Source: Micromonospora acroterricola
Lineage (GTDB): Bacteria > Actinomycetota > Actinomycetes > Mycobacteriales > Micromonosporaceae
Assembly: GCF_003172955.1 (NCBI RefSeq)
Contig: NZ_QGKR01000156.1
Location: 1-59,926, forward strand
DNA length: 59,926 bases
Reading direction: 5' to 3'
The position numbers and the translations under genes are program-made. Below are positions 41,561 through 50,153 of the stretch, in pieces. The number at the start of each line of letters is the position of its first letter. Position 1 is the first letter of the stretch. The notes under the pieces were generated by a model. That model did no database searches. It was given only the letters and a program-made list of their open reading frames with translations, and had not been told where the DNA came from.

Positions 41561-42217
41561 GTGGTGGATGCGGTGGTCTTCGACCTGGACGGCGTGATCG
41601 TGGATTCCGAACCGGTGTGGGAGGAGGTCCGGCGGGCGTACGTGGCGACGCACGGCGGGGTCTGGCAGCCGGACACCCAGCGCCGGCTGATGGGCATGAG
41701 CACCGGCGAGTGGGCCCACTACCTCAGTGCCGAGTTGGGCGTGGCGCGCACCGCCGAGCAGGTCGCCGACGAGGTGGTCGAGGAGATGACACGGCGCTAC
41801 CGGGAGCACGTACCGCTGATCGACGGCGCCGACCAGGTGGTGCGCCGGCTGGCCGGGCGGTGGCCGCTGGGGTTGGCCAGTTCGTCGCCGACCCGGCTGA
41901 TCGCGGCGGCGTTGGCCGCCACCGGCCTGACCGACGCGTTCGCCGCGACCCTGTCCACCGAGGAGACCGAGCGGGGGAAGCCGGCGCCGGACGTGTACCT
42001 GAGCGTCGCGCGGCAACTGGGTGTCGACCCGGCCCGCTGCGCGGCGTTGGAGGACTCGTCCAACGGGGTGCGGTCGGCCGCCGCGGCGGGGATGCGGGTG
42101 GTGGCGGTGCCGCATGGCGCGTACCCGCTGGATCCGGACGCCGCCCGGCTGGCCGCGGTGACGCTGGGCGCGATCGGTGAGCTGACCCCGGAAACGGTCG
42201 ACGCGCTGGCCGCCTGA
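41561..42217 (+). CDS. HAD family phosphatase (beta-phosphoglucomutase-like)
   Basis: A 218-residue subfamily-I HAD hydrolase. Motif I is VVFDLDGVIVDSEPVWEE, motif II is LGLASSSPTRLI, motif III is the lysine in RGKPAPDVY, and motif IV is ALEDSSNGVRSAAAAGM. The helical cap lies at residues about 15-80. It is related to sugar-phosphate phosphatases and beta-phosphoglucomutases. The substrate is unknown. GTG at 41561 is the start used; CAGGAT lies 6 bp upstream, a near match to the leaderless pattern. The hairpins at 42244-42295 follow. Confidence 0.9.
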   Translation: MVDAVVFDLDGVIVDSEPVWEEVRRAYVATHGGVWQPDTQRRLMGMSTGEWAHYLSAELGVARTAEQVADEVVEEMTRRYREHVPLIDGADQVVRRLAGRWPLGLASSSPTRLIAAALAATGLTDAFAATLSTEETERGKPAPDVYLSVARQLGVDPARCAALEDSSNGVRSAAAAGMRVVAVPHGAYPLDPDAARLAAVTLGAIGELTPETVDALAA

Positions 42218-42243
42218 CCGGGCCGGTGTGCCGCGTCACCGGC

Positions 42244-42295
42244 TGCCCGGTCCCTACCGGGCATGGCCCGGTTGTACGGTTTGCGAAGCCGGGCC
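42244..42295 (+). terminator. Two adjacent hairpins after the HAD gene
   Basis: TGCCCGGT/ACCGGGCA (42244-42251 and 42256-42263) is followed by GGCCCGG/CCGGGCC (42265-42271 and 42289-42295). They start 26 bp after the stop codon. Confidence 0.55.
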
Positions 42296-42381
42296 GGATG
42301 GCATGACGGGGAGTGGGCGGGGTACCGCAGCCGGCGGTGCCCGACCCGGGTGCCGCACGCCGGACGGGTGAGGAGACGGCG

Positions 42382-43395
42382 ATGAAGGCCATCGTGTACG
42401 AGCAGACCGGCGACCCTTCGGTGCTGCGCCTGGTGGACCGGCCGGTGCCGGAGCCGGGGGCGGGCGAGGTCCTGGTCCGGATGGCGGTCTCCGGGGTGAA
42501 CCCGACGGACTGGAAGTCCCGCCGGTCGTCCCCGCCGACGGCCGGCTGGCAGATCCCGGGGCAGGACGGCGCGGGCGTGGTGGAGGCGGTCGGCGCCGGC
42601 GTCGACCCCGACCGGATCGGCGAGCGGGTCTGGATCTGGGAGGCGGCCTGGCAGCGGCCGTGGGGCACCTCGGCGGAGTACACGCTGGTGCCGGTCCGGC
42701 AGGCGGTCCGCCTCGGCGACGCGTCGTTCGACCTGGGCGCCAGCCTCGGCATCCCGTTCCTCACCGCGCACCGCTGCCTGACGGCCGGCGAGTTCATGCC
42801 GGACACGTTGCGCGCGGGCGCGCTGGCCGACCACACCGTGCTCGTGCAGGGCGGGGCGGGCGCGGTCGGCAACGCGGCGGTCCAGCTCGCCCGTTGGGCC
42901 GACGCCACCGTGATCGCCACGGTGAGCAGCGCGGAGAAGGCGCAGCTCGCGGCCGCCGCCGGCGCCTCCTACGTGATCAACTATCGGGAGCAGGACGTGG
43001 TCGAGGAGGTCCGCAAGATAGCTCCCGACGGGGTGCACACGATCGTCGAGGTGTCCCCGTCCCGTAACGCCGCGACGGACGTGCAGGTGATCCGGCACGG
43101 CGGCGCGGTCTGCGTCTACGCCGACGGCGACGGGCCGGAGGTGAGCCTCCCGACCCGGCCGTTGATGATGCGGAACGCCCGGTGGCAGTTCGTGCTGGTC
43201 TACACGGAGCCGAAGGCGGCCAAGGCGCACGCCGTGCGGGACGTGGCCGCGGCGGCCGACCAGGGTGGCATCCGGGTCGGCGAGGACGCCGGCCTGCCGC
43301 TGCACCGCCACCCCCTGGCGGAGACGGCGGCGGCGCACCAGGCGGTGGAGAACGCGGCGGTGGGCAAGGTGCTGATCGTGACGAGCGACGCCTGA
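42382..43395 (+). CDS. NADPH:quinone reductase-like zinc-free alcohol dehydrogenase
   Basis: A 337-residue medium-chain dehydrogenase/reductase of the quinone-oxidoreductase branch. It has a GroES-like N-terminal domain (MKAIVYEQTGDPSVLRLVDRPVPEPGAGEVLVRM) and a Rossmann domain with the NADPH motif VQGGAGAVGNAAVQLARW. The zinc-ligand cysteines of true alcohol dehydrogenases are absent. GAGGAGA lies about 6 bp before the ATG at 42382. It is convergent with the acyl-CoA ligase gene across a shared terminator. Confidence 0.9.
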   Translation: MKAIVYEQTGDPSVLRLVDRPVPEPGAGEVLVRMAVSGVNPTDWKSRRSSPPTAGWQIPGQDGAGVVEAVGAGVDPDRIGERVWIWEAAWQRPWGTSAEYTLVPVRQAVRLGDASFDLGASLGIPFLTAHRCLTAGEFMPDTLRAGALADHTVLVQGGAGAVGNAAVQLARWADATVIATVSSAEKAQLAAAAGASYVINYREQDVVEEVRKIAPDGVHTIVEVSPSRNAATDVQVIRHGGAVCVYADGDGPEVSLPTRPLMMRNARWQFVLVYTEPKAAKAHAVRDVAAAADQGGIRVGEDAGLPLHRHPLAETAAAHQAVENAAVGKVLIVTSDA

Positions 43396-43485
43396 TCGGG
43401 TCGCTCGCCGACCGATTTCCCCGTCATCAGGACAGAAGCGAAGAAGTTTCGCAACAATGACGGTGCGGGTAGCCCCGTGTGGAAC

Positions 43486-43522
43486 GGGCGGCCCCGGCGC
43501 GGTGCGAACGCCGGGGCCGCCC
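43486..43522. terminator. Shared terminator of the quinone reductase and acyl-CoA ligase genes
   Basis: A 14-bp perfect stem (GGGCGGCCCCGGCG at 43486-43499, complement at 43509-43522) with a 9-nt loop lies between the two convergent genes. Confidence 0.75.
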
Positions 43523-43581
43523 CTGGGGAGGAATGCTCAGGAGTACCCCTGCCCCAACAGGCGACGGTGCCCGGCAAAACG

Positions 43582-45231
43582 TTACGGTGCCGTCAGCTCG
43601 CGGACAGTCAGCTCGCCCTCGGCGTACCGCGAACGGACGACCTTCTTGTCGAACTTGCCGACGCTGGTCTTCGGCACCGTGTCGATGAACGCCCACCGCT
43701 CGGGCAGTTGCCAGCGGGCCACCGAGCCGGCCAGGAAGTCGCGCAGCTCCTCGGCGGTCACCGACGCGCCCTCCCGGACCACCACGGTCGCCAACGGCCG
43801 CTCGTCCCACCGCTCGTCCGGCACACCCACCACGCACGCCTCCAGCACCGCCGGGTGGGCCATCAGCGCGTTCTCCAGCTCGACCGACGAGATCCACTCA
43901 CCGCCGGACTTGATGACGTCCTTGGCGCGATCGGTCAGCGTGATGTAGCCGTCCGGAGAGAGGGTGCCCACGTCCCCGGTACGCAGCCAGCCGTCCCGGA
44001 ACTTCTCCTCGTCGGGGGCGTCGTCGCCGACGTACCGGGCGGTCACCCACGGCCCGCGGACCTCCAGCTCGCCCACGGCCGTGCCATCGGCGGGCAGCGG
44101 CTCGCCCAGCGCGCCGACGATCCGCGCCTGCACCCCGGCCGGCACCCGGCCCTGGGTGTAGCGGTAGCGCCACGCCTGCTCACCCGTCGCGCCGGCCGGC
44201 GGACGGGAGACCGAACCCAGCGGGGACATCTCGGTCATGCCCCAGGCGTGGATGACGTCGATTCCGTGCCGCTCGTCGAACGCGTGCATCAGCGCCGGCG
44301 GGCAGGCCGAGCCCCCGACGATCACCTCCTTGAGCGAGGAGGTGTCCACGTCGTGGCTGTCCAGGTGGGCCAGCAGGTCGGTCCAGATCGTCGGCACCGC
44401 GCCGGCCAGGGTCGGCCGCTCGGCGGCGATCATCTCGGCGATCGGCGCGGCCTGGAGGAACCGGTCCGGCATGATCAGCGACGCGCCGGAGAGGAACGCG
44501 GCGTACGGCAGACCCCACGACATGGCGTGGAACATCGGCACGATGGCCAGCTCGCGGTCGGTCGGACCGAGGCCGAAGCCCTCCGGCATGCAGACCTGCA
44601 ACGAGTGCAGGTAGATCGACCGGTGCGAGTAGGCCACACCCTTCGGGTTGCCGGTGGTGCCGGAGGTGTAGCAGAGCGCCGCCGCGTCGCGCTCGTCCAC
44701 CTCGGGCCAGGCGAACACCTCCGGCCGGTCTGCCAGCAGCGCGTCCCAGTGGTGCACGGTGATCCGGTCGCCGGCGGCCGCCACCAGCGGCGCCGGGTCG
44801 CCGCCGCCGACCACCACCACGTGCCGCACGGTGGCCAGCTCGCCGATCACCCGGGCCAGCAGCGGGATGAGCGTGGTGTCGACCAGCACCACCCGGTCCT
44901 CGGCGTGGTTGGCGATGTAGGCGACCTGGTCGGGAAACAGCCGGATGTTGAGGGTGTGCAGGACCGCGCCCATGCTGGGCACCGCGAAGTAGGCCACGAG
45001 GTGCTCGTTGTTGTTCCACATGAAGGTGGCGACCCGCTCGTCGCCGGTCACGCCGCACTCGTCGCGCAGCGCGTGTGCCAGCCGGGCGGCCATCCGCCCC
45101 ACCTCGGCGTACGTCATCCGGCGGGGTTCGCCGCCGGTCCAGCTGACCACCTCGGCCGTGCCGTGCACGGTGGCGCCGTGGTCGAGGATCCGGGAGACCT
45201 GCAGAGGGGCGTCCATCATCGTGCTACGCAT
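43582..45231 (-). CDS. Medium/long-chain fatty-acid--CoA ligase
   Basis: A 549-residue acyl-adenylate-forming ligase. Motif A3 is ALCYTSGTTGNPKGVAYSH, A5 is VIHAWGMTEMSPLGSVS, A7 is RDGWLRTGDVGTLSPDGYITLTDRAKDVIKSGGEWIS, and the catalytic lysine is in the C-terminal PKTSVGKFDKKV. It activates fatty acids to acyl-CoA via acyl-AMP in the cytoplasm. The ATG at 45231 lacks a Shine-Dalgarno site but has TAACTT 7 bp upstream (45239-45244), so it is probably leaderless; an in-frame earlier start at 45258 is less likely. It is divergent from the Nudix gene. Confidence 0.92.
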   Translation of the reverse strand: MRSTMMDAPLQVSRILDHGATVHGTAEVVSWTGGEPRRMTYAEVGRMAARLAHALRDECGVTGDERVATFMWNNNEHLVAYFAVPSMGAVLHTLNIRLFPDQVAYIANHAEDRVVLVDTTLIPLLARVIGELATVRHVVVVGGGDPAPLVAAAGDRITVHHWDALLADRPEVFAWPEVDERDAAALCYTSGTTGNPKGVAYSHRSIYLHSLQVCMPEGFGLGPTDRELAIVPMFHAMSWGLPYAAFLSGASLIMPDRFLQAAPIAEMIAAERPTLAGAVPTIWTDLLAHLDSHDVDTSSLKEVIVGGSACPPALMHAFDERHGIDVIHAWGMTEMSPLGSVSRPPAGATGEQAWRYRYTQGRVPAGVQARIVGALGEPLPADGTAVGELEVRGPWVTARYVGDDAPDEEKFRDGWLRTGDVGTLSPDGYITLTDRAKDVIKSGGEWISSVELENALMAHPAVLEACVVGVPDERWDERPLATVVVREGASVTAEELRDFLAGSVARWQLPERWAFIDTVPKTSVGKFDKKVVRSRYAEGELTVRELTAP

Positions 45232-45238
45232 GGGTAAC

Positions 45239-45280
45239 AAGTTAGTGTCGCCGGTCACACCTTGGGAACCCCCGTAAATT
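45239..45280. promoter_or_regulatory. Back-to-back leaderless promoters
   Basis: TAACTT (45239-45244, minus strand) lies 7 bp from the ligase ATG, and TAAATT (45275-45280, plus strand) lies 7 bp from the Nudix GTG. The two -10 elements are only 30 bp apart, so polymerases at one may interfere with the other. Confidence 0.6.
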
Positions 45281-45287
45281 GTCGCAG

Positions 45288-45779
45288 GTGAGCATCTCCT
45301 GGGCCGACTCGTACGTAGGGCAGTTGCGCGCGCTCGCCGGGGACCGGACGCTGATGTTCGTCGGCGCCCGCGCCGTGGTCCGGGACAACGCCGGTCGCAT
45401 CCTGCTGATCCAGCGCTCAGACAACGGCCAGTGGGCCATGCCGGCCGGGGCGATGGAGCTGGGCGAGTCGATCGCGGACTGCGCGGTGCGGGAGGTCCGC
45501 GAGGAGACCGGGCTGCGGGCGCTGCGGGTCTGCGCCTTCGCCCTCTACACCGGCCCGGACCGGACCAGCACCAACATGTACGGGCACACCTACCAGGTCT
45601 TCACCACCGCGTTCCGGGTGGAGGAGTGGGACGGGCAGCTGTCCCGGGTCACCGACGAGACCACCGACGCCGGCTTCTTCCCCCGGGACCGGTTCCCCGC
45701 CCCGCTCTCCGCCTCGGTCGCCGAGACCCTGGCCGACCTCGACGTCTTCGAGCAGACCAACCGGCTGATCCTCAAGTAG
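45288..45779 (+). CDS. Nudix hydrolase
   Basis: A 163-residue Nudix-fold protein with a complete Nudix box: GAMELGESIADCAVREVREETGL. It is preceded by a conserved strand region (FVGARAVVRDNAGRILLIQRSDNGQWAMPAG). It hydrolyses a nucleoside diphosphate linked to another group, possibly for sanitation; the substrate is unknown. GTG at 45288 was chosen rather than TTG at 45279 because TAAATT is spaced 7 bp from it. It is followed by a minus-strand aldo/keto reductase gene in convergent orientation. Confidence 0.92.
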   Translation: MSISWADSYVGQLRALAGDRTLMFVGARAVVRDNAGRILLIQRSDNGQWAMPAGAMELGESIADCAVREVREETGLRALRVCAFALYTGPDRTSTNMYGHTYQVFTTAFRVEEWDGQLSRVTDETTDAGFFPRDRFPAPLSASVAETLADLDVFEQTNRLILK

Positions 45780-45824
45780 GGCCGTGCCCGGTCCGACGGG
45801 TGAGCACCGGACCGGGCGACTGGC

Positions 45825-46856
45825 TCACTGGGGCAGGCGGAATCCGGCGAACGCCTCCTGGATCCAGTTCGGGTATGCGACCGGCAGCTTGCTGATCTCG
45901 TCCAGCTCGGTGAGGTCCTGCTCGGTCAGCGTGAGATCCGAGGCGGCGATGTTGTCCACCAACTGCTCCTGCTTGCGGGCGCCGACGATCACGCTGGTCA
46001 CGGCCGGCCGGGTCAGCAGCCAGGCGACCGCCACCCGGGCGGGGCTGACCCCGTGCCGCTCGGCGACGCCCTTGAGCACGTCGACCACTGCGAAGGCGCT
46101 CTCCGGGTCCATCGGCGTGAAGCTGGAGTAGCCGGGCTGGGCGCTGCGCGCACCGCTGTCGGCGACGGCGCCGTCGCGGCTGATCTTGCCGGAGAGGAAG
46201 CCACCGGCGAGCGGGCTCCAGACGGTCAGCCCGACGCCCTCGTCGAGCGCCATCGGCACCACGTCGCGCTCCACGTCCCGGCCCACCAGGGAGTAGTACT
46301 CCTGCACCGAGACGAACCCGGCCAGCTTCTCGCGGGCGGAGATGCCCAGCGCCTTGGACATCTGCCAGGCGGCGAAGTTGGCGGCGCCGATGTAGCGGAC
46401 CTTGCCCTGCCGGACCGCGTCGTCGAGCGCGCGCAGCATCTCCTCCATCGGGGTGACCTGGTCGAAGTTGTGGATCTGGTACAGGTCGATGTGATCGGTG
46501 CCGAGCCGGCGCAGGCTGTCCTCCAGCCCCTGCATGATGTGCAGCCGGGACGTGCCGACGTCGTTCGGTCCGGGGCCCGTCCGCGAGTGCACCTTGGTGG
46601 CCAGCACCACGTCGCGACGCCTCTTGCCGAGCGCCTGGCCGAGCAGTTCCTCGCTCTCGCCGTCGCTGTAGCCGTCGGCGGTGTCGATGAAGTTCACCCC
46701 CGCGTCCAGCGCGGTGTCCACCATCCGCTGCACGTCGGGGAGCGCCAGCCCGCCGAGGGTCCCGTAGATCGGGTGCCCGCTGCCACCGAAGGTCATCGCG
46801 CCGAGCGAGATCTCCGAGACGTACACCCCGGTGTTGCCCAGCAGTCGGTACTTCAC
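45825..46856 (-). CDS. Aldo/keto reductase
   Basis: A 343-residue NADPH-dependent (beta/alpha)8 reductase. Expected catalytic residues appear in family positions: Asp and Tyr in FIDTADGYSDGESEELLG, Lys in LATKVHS, and His in LYQIHNFDQ. The cofactor region includes VARWLLTRPAVTSVIVGAR-type sequence near the C-terminus. It probably reduces aldehydes or ketones. GTG at 46856 follows GAGGAG by 6 bp; the longer open frame upstream is in the TetR region. It is divergent from the TetR gene, and a dyad lies between them. Confidence 0.92.
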   Translation of the reverse strand: MKYRLLGNTGVYVSEISLGAMTFGGSGHPIYGTLGGLALPDVQRMVDTALDAGVNFIDTADGYSDGESEELLGQALGKRRRDVVLATKVHSRTGPGPNDVGTSRLHIMQGLEDSLRRLGTDHIDLYQIHNFDQVTPMEEMLRALDDAVRQGKVRYIGAANFAAWQMSKALGISAREKLAGFVSVQEYYSLVGRDVERDVVPMALDEGVGLTVWSPLAGGFLSGKISRDGAVADSGARSAQPGYSSFTPMDPESAFAVVDVLKGVAERHGVSPARVAVAWLLTRPAVTSVIVGARKQEQLVDNIAASDLTLTEQDLTELDEISKLPVAYPNWIQEAFAGFRLPQ

Positions 46857-46911
46857 GCGTAACTCCTCGTCGGTCGGAGGCCGGCGTCGGCCACCAGACT
46901 GATCACTATGT

Positions 46912-46926
46912 CGGACACTGTGTCCG
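46912..46926. promoter_or_regulatory. Candidate TetR operator
   Basis: The dyad CGGACAC-T-GTGTCCG (46912-46926) is perfect over 7-bp arms and lies between the divergent aldo/keto reductase and TetR starts. Its size and position fit a TetR-family operator controlling both genes. Confidence 0.65.
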
Positions 46927-46977
46927 GCACCGAGCGTACGTCGCCGGTCCCGCCCCTGGCCACCTAGGATTCGGACC

Positions 46978-47610
46978 ATGCCCTCGATCACCCGACGCCG
47001 GCCGCGCAACCCCGACGGGCGTGCCGCCGTCGAAGCGCGGGTGCTGGCCGCCACCGAGCGGCTGCTCCAGCAGGGGGCCCGCTTCACCGACCTCGGCGTC
47101 CAGCGCATCGCCGCCGAGGCGGGGGTGGCCCGATCGACCTTCTACATCCACTTCCGCGACAAGAGCGAGCTGCTCATGCGCCTCGCCGGCACGATGCGGG
47201 AGACCTCCTTCGACCGGATCCGCGAGTGGGATCCGGCCGGGCCCGGCGACCCGCTCGAATCACTCACCGAGGTCTTCGGCGACGTGATCAGGATCTACCG
47301 GACGTACGCCCCGGTGCTGGCGGCGATCAACGAGGTCGCCGCCTACGACGACGTGGTCCGGGAGTTCTGGGCGACCGGGTTCGCGCAGTTCGTGGCGCGT
47401 ACCGAGGAGGTGCTGCGCGCCGAGCAGCGGGCCGGGCGCACACCGGCGAGCCTGGACGTGCCGGCCGCCACCCGGCTGATCGTGCTCGGCGGTGACCGGT
47501 TCCTCGCCCACCACGTGGGCCTGGGCCCGGCCGACCCCGAGGCCGACGCGGCGGCCGCCGGGGAGCTGGCCGCGACCTGGTGGTACGGGGCCTACCGCCG
47601 CCCCGCCTGA
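46978..47610 (+). CDS. TetR/AcrR family transcriptional regulator
   Basis: A 210-residue regulator. The N-terminal helix-turn-helix is VLAATERLLQQGARFTDLGVQRIAAEAGVARSTFYIHFRDKSELL (about 22-65), and the rest is a helical ligand-binding and dimerisation domain. It probably represses the divergent aldo/keto reductase gene through the CGGACAC dyad and responds to an unknown small molecule. TAGGAT (46965-46970) lies 7 bp before the ATG, suggesting a leaderless mRNA. It is convergent with the DHA2 transporter gene over a shared terminator. Confidence 0.92.
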   Translation: MPSITRRRPRNPDGRAAVEARVLAATERLLQQGARFTDLGVQRIAAEAGVARSTFYIHFRDKSELLMRLAGTMRETSFDRIREWDPAGPGDPLESLTEVFGDVIRIYRTYAPVLAAINEVAAYDDVVREFWATGFAQFVARTEEVLRAEQRAGRTPASLDVPAATRLIVLGGDRFLAHHVGLGPADPEADAAAAGELAATWWYGAYRRPA

Positions 47611-47614
47611 GCAC

Positions 47615-47644
47615 CGACCGCCCCGGCGGGAACCGGGGCGGTCG
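47615..47644. terminator. Shared terminator of the TetR and DHA2 transporter genes
   Basis: A 12-bp perfect stem (CGACCGCCCCGG at 47615-47626, complement at 47633-47644) with a 6-nt loop lies between the convergent genes. Confidence 0.8.
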
Positions 47645-47656
47645 AGGTGGACGCGG

Positions 47657-49333
47657 TCAGATCATCGTCTGGGACTTGCCCTCCATGTCGGCGGCCGCCT
47701 CCTCCTTGGTCTCGCGGGTCAGCGGCTTGCCGCCCGGCGCCGGGGCCTTGCCGCCGAGCGGGTCGGCGCCGCCCGTGGCGCCCTCCGGACCGGCGCCGCG
47801 CAGCTGGTCGTTCGGCAGCGCCACGGTCACCAGCACCGCCACGATCGCGATCAGACCGGCGGTCAGGAAGACCATGTCCAGCGCGTCGACGAACGCGTTC
47901 TGGATCGCGGCCCGCACCGGCCCCGGCAGGGCCATGATCGTGGCCGGATCGTTGATCGAGATGTTCGCGCCGCCGCTCGCCGCCACCTCGGCCTGCTGCT
48001 GCGGCGGAAGCTGGGCGATCGCGCCGGGCAGCCGGTCGCCCAGCCCTCCGGCGAGCCGGGAGGAGAGCACCGCACCGAGGATCGCGACCCCGAACGAACC
48101 GCCCAGCGACCGGAAGAACGTGGCCGAGGAGGTGCCGGCGCCCAGGTCGCGTACCGAGACCGCGTTCTGCACCGCGAGGACCAGCGACTGCATGCACAGG
48201 CCCAGGCCGACGCCGATCACCACCATGAAGCCGAAGGCGATCCAGAGCGAGGTGCCCACCGACAGTTGGGTGAACAGGAACATGCCGACCAGCAGGGTCA
48301 CCGACCCGGCCACCGGGAACCACTTGTAGCGGCCGATCCGGCTCATCGCCCGCCCGGTGAGGATCGAGGTGACGATGATGCCCGTCATCATCGGCAGCAT
48401 CAACAGACCGCTGCGGGTCGGCGAGGCGCCCTTGACGATCTGCAGGTACAGCGGGATGAAGATGATCGACCCGAACATCACCAGACCGAGCACGAAACCG
48501 GCCGAGTTGGCCAGCGCGAACGTCGCGCTGCGGAACAGCCGCAGCGGCAGGATGGGTTCGGCGACCCGCGCCTCCTGGAGCACGAAGAGCACCGCGAGCA
48601 CGGCGCCGGCGACGAAGAGACCGATGATCACGCCGGAGCCCCAGGCGTACTCGTTGCCGCCCCAGCTCAGCGCGAGCAGCAGGGAGCTCACCCCGGCGAC
48701 CAGCAGGCCGGCGCCGAGCCAGTCGATCGCGTGGTCCCGGCGCTCGAACGGGATCAGCCGCATCACGTGGTAGCAGACGACGATGGCCAGGATCGCCAGC
48801 GGCACGTTGATGTAGAAGATCCACCGCCAGTCGGTCTCCGCGAAGTAACCACCGACCAGCGGGCCGGCCACCGACGAGATCCCGAAGACGGCGCCGAAGA
48901 GGCCCTGGTAGCGGCCCCGTTCCCGCGGTGAGACGACGTCCGAGATGATCGTGAATGCCAGCGTCAACAGACCACCCGCGCCGATGCCCTGGATGCCCCG
49001 GGTGATGATCAGCTGGGTCATGTTCTGCGACAGCCCGGCCAGCAGCGACCCGACCAGGAACGTGCCGATCGAGAAGAGGAAGACCGGGCGACGTCCGTAC
49101 AGGTCGGCCATCTTGCCGTACAGCGGCGTCGACGCGGTCGAGGCGAGCAGGTACGCGGTGACAACCCACGAGTAGTGGTTGATCCCGCCCAGCTCCCCCA
49201 CGATCGTCGGCAGGGCCGTACCGACGATGGTCTGGTCGAGAGCGGCCAGCAGCATGCCGGTCATCAGGCCGATCATGAGCAGCCGGATCTGCTGGCGATT
49301 CAGCACCGGCGCGGCGGAGGCTTCGGTGGTCAT
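47657..49333 (-). CDS. DHA2 family drug-efflux MFS transporter
   Basis: A 558-residue EmrB/QacA-type pump with about 14 membrane segments. The signature LAALDQTIVGTALPTIVGELGG (motif D1) begins helix 1. Motif A is YGKMADLYGRRPVF, and motif C is FGAVFGISSVAGPLVGGYFAETDWRWIFYINVP. A polar, Gly/Pro-rich tail follows residue 510 or so. It exports drugs or metabolites using the proton gradient. The ATG is at 49333 and the frame further upstream is unsupported. The PfpI-like gene ends upstream at 49464 in the same direction, with a terminator between. Confidence 0.93.
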   Translation of the reverse strand: MTTEASAAPVLNRQQIRLLMIGLMTGMLLAALDQTIVGTALPTIVGELGGINHYSWVVTAYLLASTASTPLYGKMADLYGRRPVFLFSIGTFLVGSLLAGLSQNMTQLIITRGIQGIGAGGLLTLAFTIISDVVSPRERGRYQGLFGAVFGISSVAGPLVGGYFAETDWRWIFYINVPLAILAIVVCYHVMRLIPFERRDHAIDWLGAGLLVAGVSSLLLALSWGGNEYAWGSGVIIGLFVAGAVLAVLFVLQEARVAEPILPLRLFRSATFALANSAGFVLGLVMFGSIIFIPLYLQIVKGASPTRSGLLMLPMMTGIIVTSILTGRAMSRIGRYKWFPVAGSVTLLVGMFLFTQLSVGTSLWIAFGFMVVIGVGLGLCMQSLVLAVQNAVSVRDLGAGTSSATFFRSLGGSFGVAILGAVLSSRLAGGLGDRLPGAIAQLPPQQQAEVAASGGANISINDPATIMALPGPVRAAIQNAFVDALDMVFLTAGLIAIVAVLVTVALPNDQLRGAGPEGATGGADPLGGKAPAPGGKPLTRETKEEAAADMEGKSQTMI

Positions 49334-49396
49334 GGGGGCTTCTTTCCCGACCGACACGGAACATGCGCCGAACCGGGAAAAAGCCTCCCACCCCAC

Positions 49397-49451
49397 CCCG
49401 GGTCGATCACGGCCGGCCGTGTCGTGCCCGGAACTCCCTGATCGACCCGGG
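49397..49451 (-). terminator. Terminator of the PfpI-like gene
   Basis: CCCGGGTCGATCA (49397-49409) and its complement (49439-49451) form a 13-bp stem with a 29-nt loop. On the minus strand a T-run (CTTTTT) follows about 12 bp further. It starts 12 bp after the gene's stop codon. Confidence 0.65.
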
Positions 49452-49463
49452 ATGGGAGCGGGG

Positions 49464-50006
49464 TCAGGCGGCGAAGGTCTCGGTGATCCTGCGGCAGAAG
49501 GCGGGGAGGTCACCGGGGTTGCGGCTGCTCGTGAGGTTGCCGTCGGTGACGCACTCCTCGTCGACCCAGGTGGCGCCGGCGTTCGTCAGGTCGGTGCGCA
49601 GGCTGGGCCAGGAGGTGATGCGCCGGCCGCGCACCACGTCCGCCTCGATCAGCGTCCACGGGCCGTGGCAGATCACCCCGACCGGCTTGCCCGCGTCGAA
49701 GAACGCCCGCACGAACCGCACCGCGTCCGGGTCCGTCCGCAGGAAGTCCGGGTTCGCCACCCCACCGGGCAGCACCAGCGCGTCGTAGCTGCCGGCGTCC
49801 GCCTTGTCCGCGGTCACATCCACGTCGTACGTCGTGGACTGGTCCAGGTGGTTGAAGGACTGGATGGACCCGGGCTTGAGCGAGACCAGCTCGACCGTCG
49901 CGCCCGCGTTCTCCACGGCCTCGCGCGGCTGGACGTACTCGACCTCCTCGACGCCGTCGCTGGCCAGAAAGGCGATCCGCTTGCCCTGAAGCGTCGTCGC
50001 TGTCAT
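49464..50006 (-). CDS. DJ-1/PfpI family protein (type 1 glutamine amidotransferase-like)
   Basis: A 180-residue protein of the PfpI/YhbO group. The nucleophile elbow is VGVICHGPWTLIEA (Cys at about residue 112), with the conserved Glu in SDGVEEVEYVQPREAVENAG near the start and ALVLPGGVANPDFLRTD. Relatives act as chaperone-like deglycases or glyoxalases in stress defence; protease activity is doubtful. The ATG follows GAGGAG. It is divergent from hldE by 147 bp and has its own terminator. Confidence 0.9.
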   Translation of the reverse strand: MTATTLQGKRIAFLASDGVEEVEYVQPREAVENAGATVELVSLKPGSIQSFNHLDQSTTYDVDVTADKADAGSYDALVLPGGVANPDFLRTDPDAVRFVRAFFDAGKPVGVICHGPWTLIEADVVRGRRITSWPSLRTDLTNAGATWVDEECVTDGNLTSSRNPGDLPAFCRRITETFAA

Positions 50007-50153
50007 CTCGGCACATCTCCTCTCCGGGGTACCTCAATTCCCTTCCCGACGCCTGCCGACCGAAACACCCCAGCGAGGAGCGAAAGCCTCATCGACTGCG
50101 GCATCGGCCGCCGTGCAGGTTTGGCAGGTGGGCCGCTGGGGACCCGGGAGGGC

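Noticed and set aside
49179..50153. N-terminal extension of hldE (325 codons upstream of the chosen start)
   Set aside because: It is antisense to the DHA2 transporter and PfpI-like genes, and the HldE-like sequence begins only after 50154.
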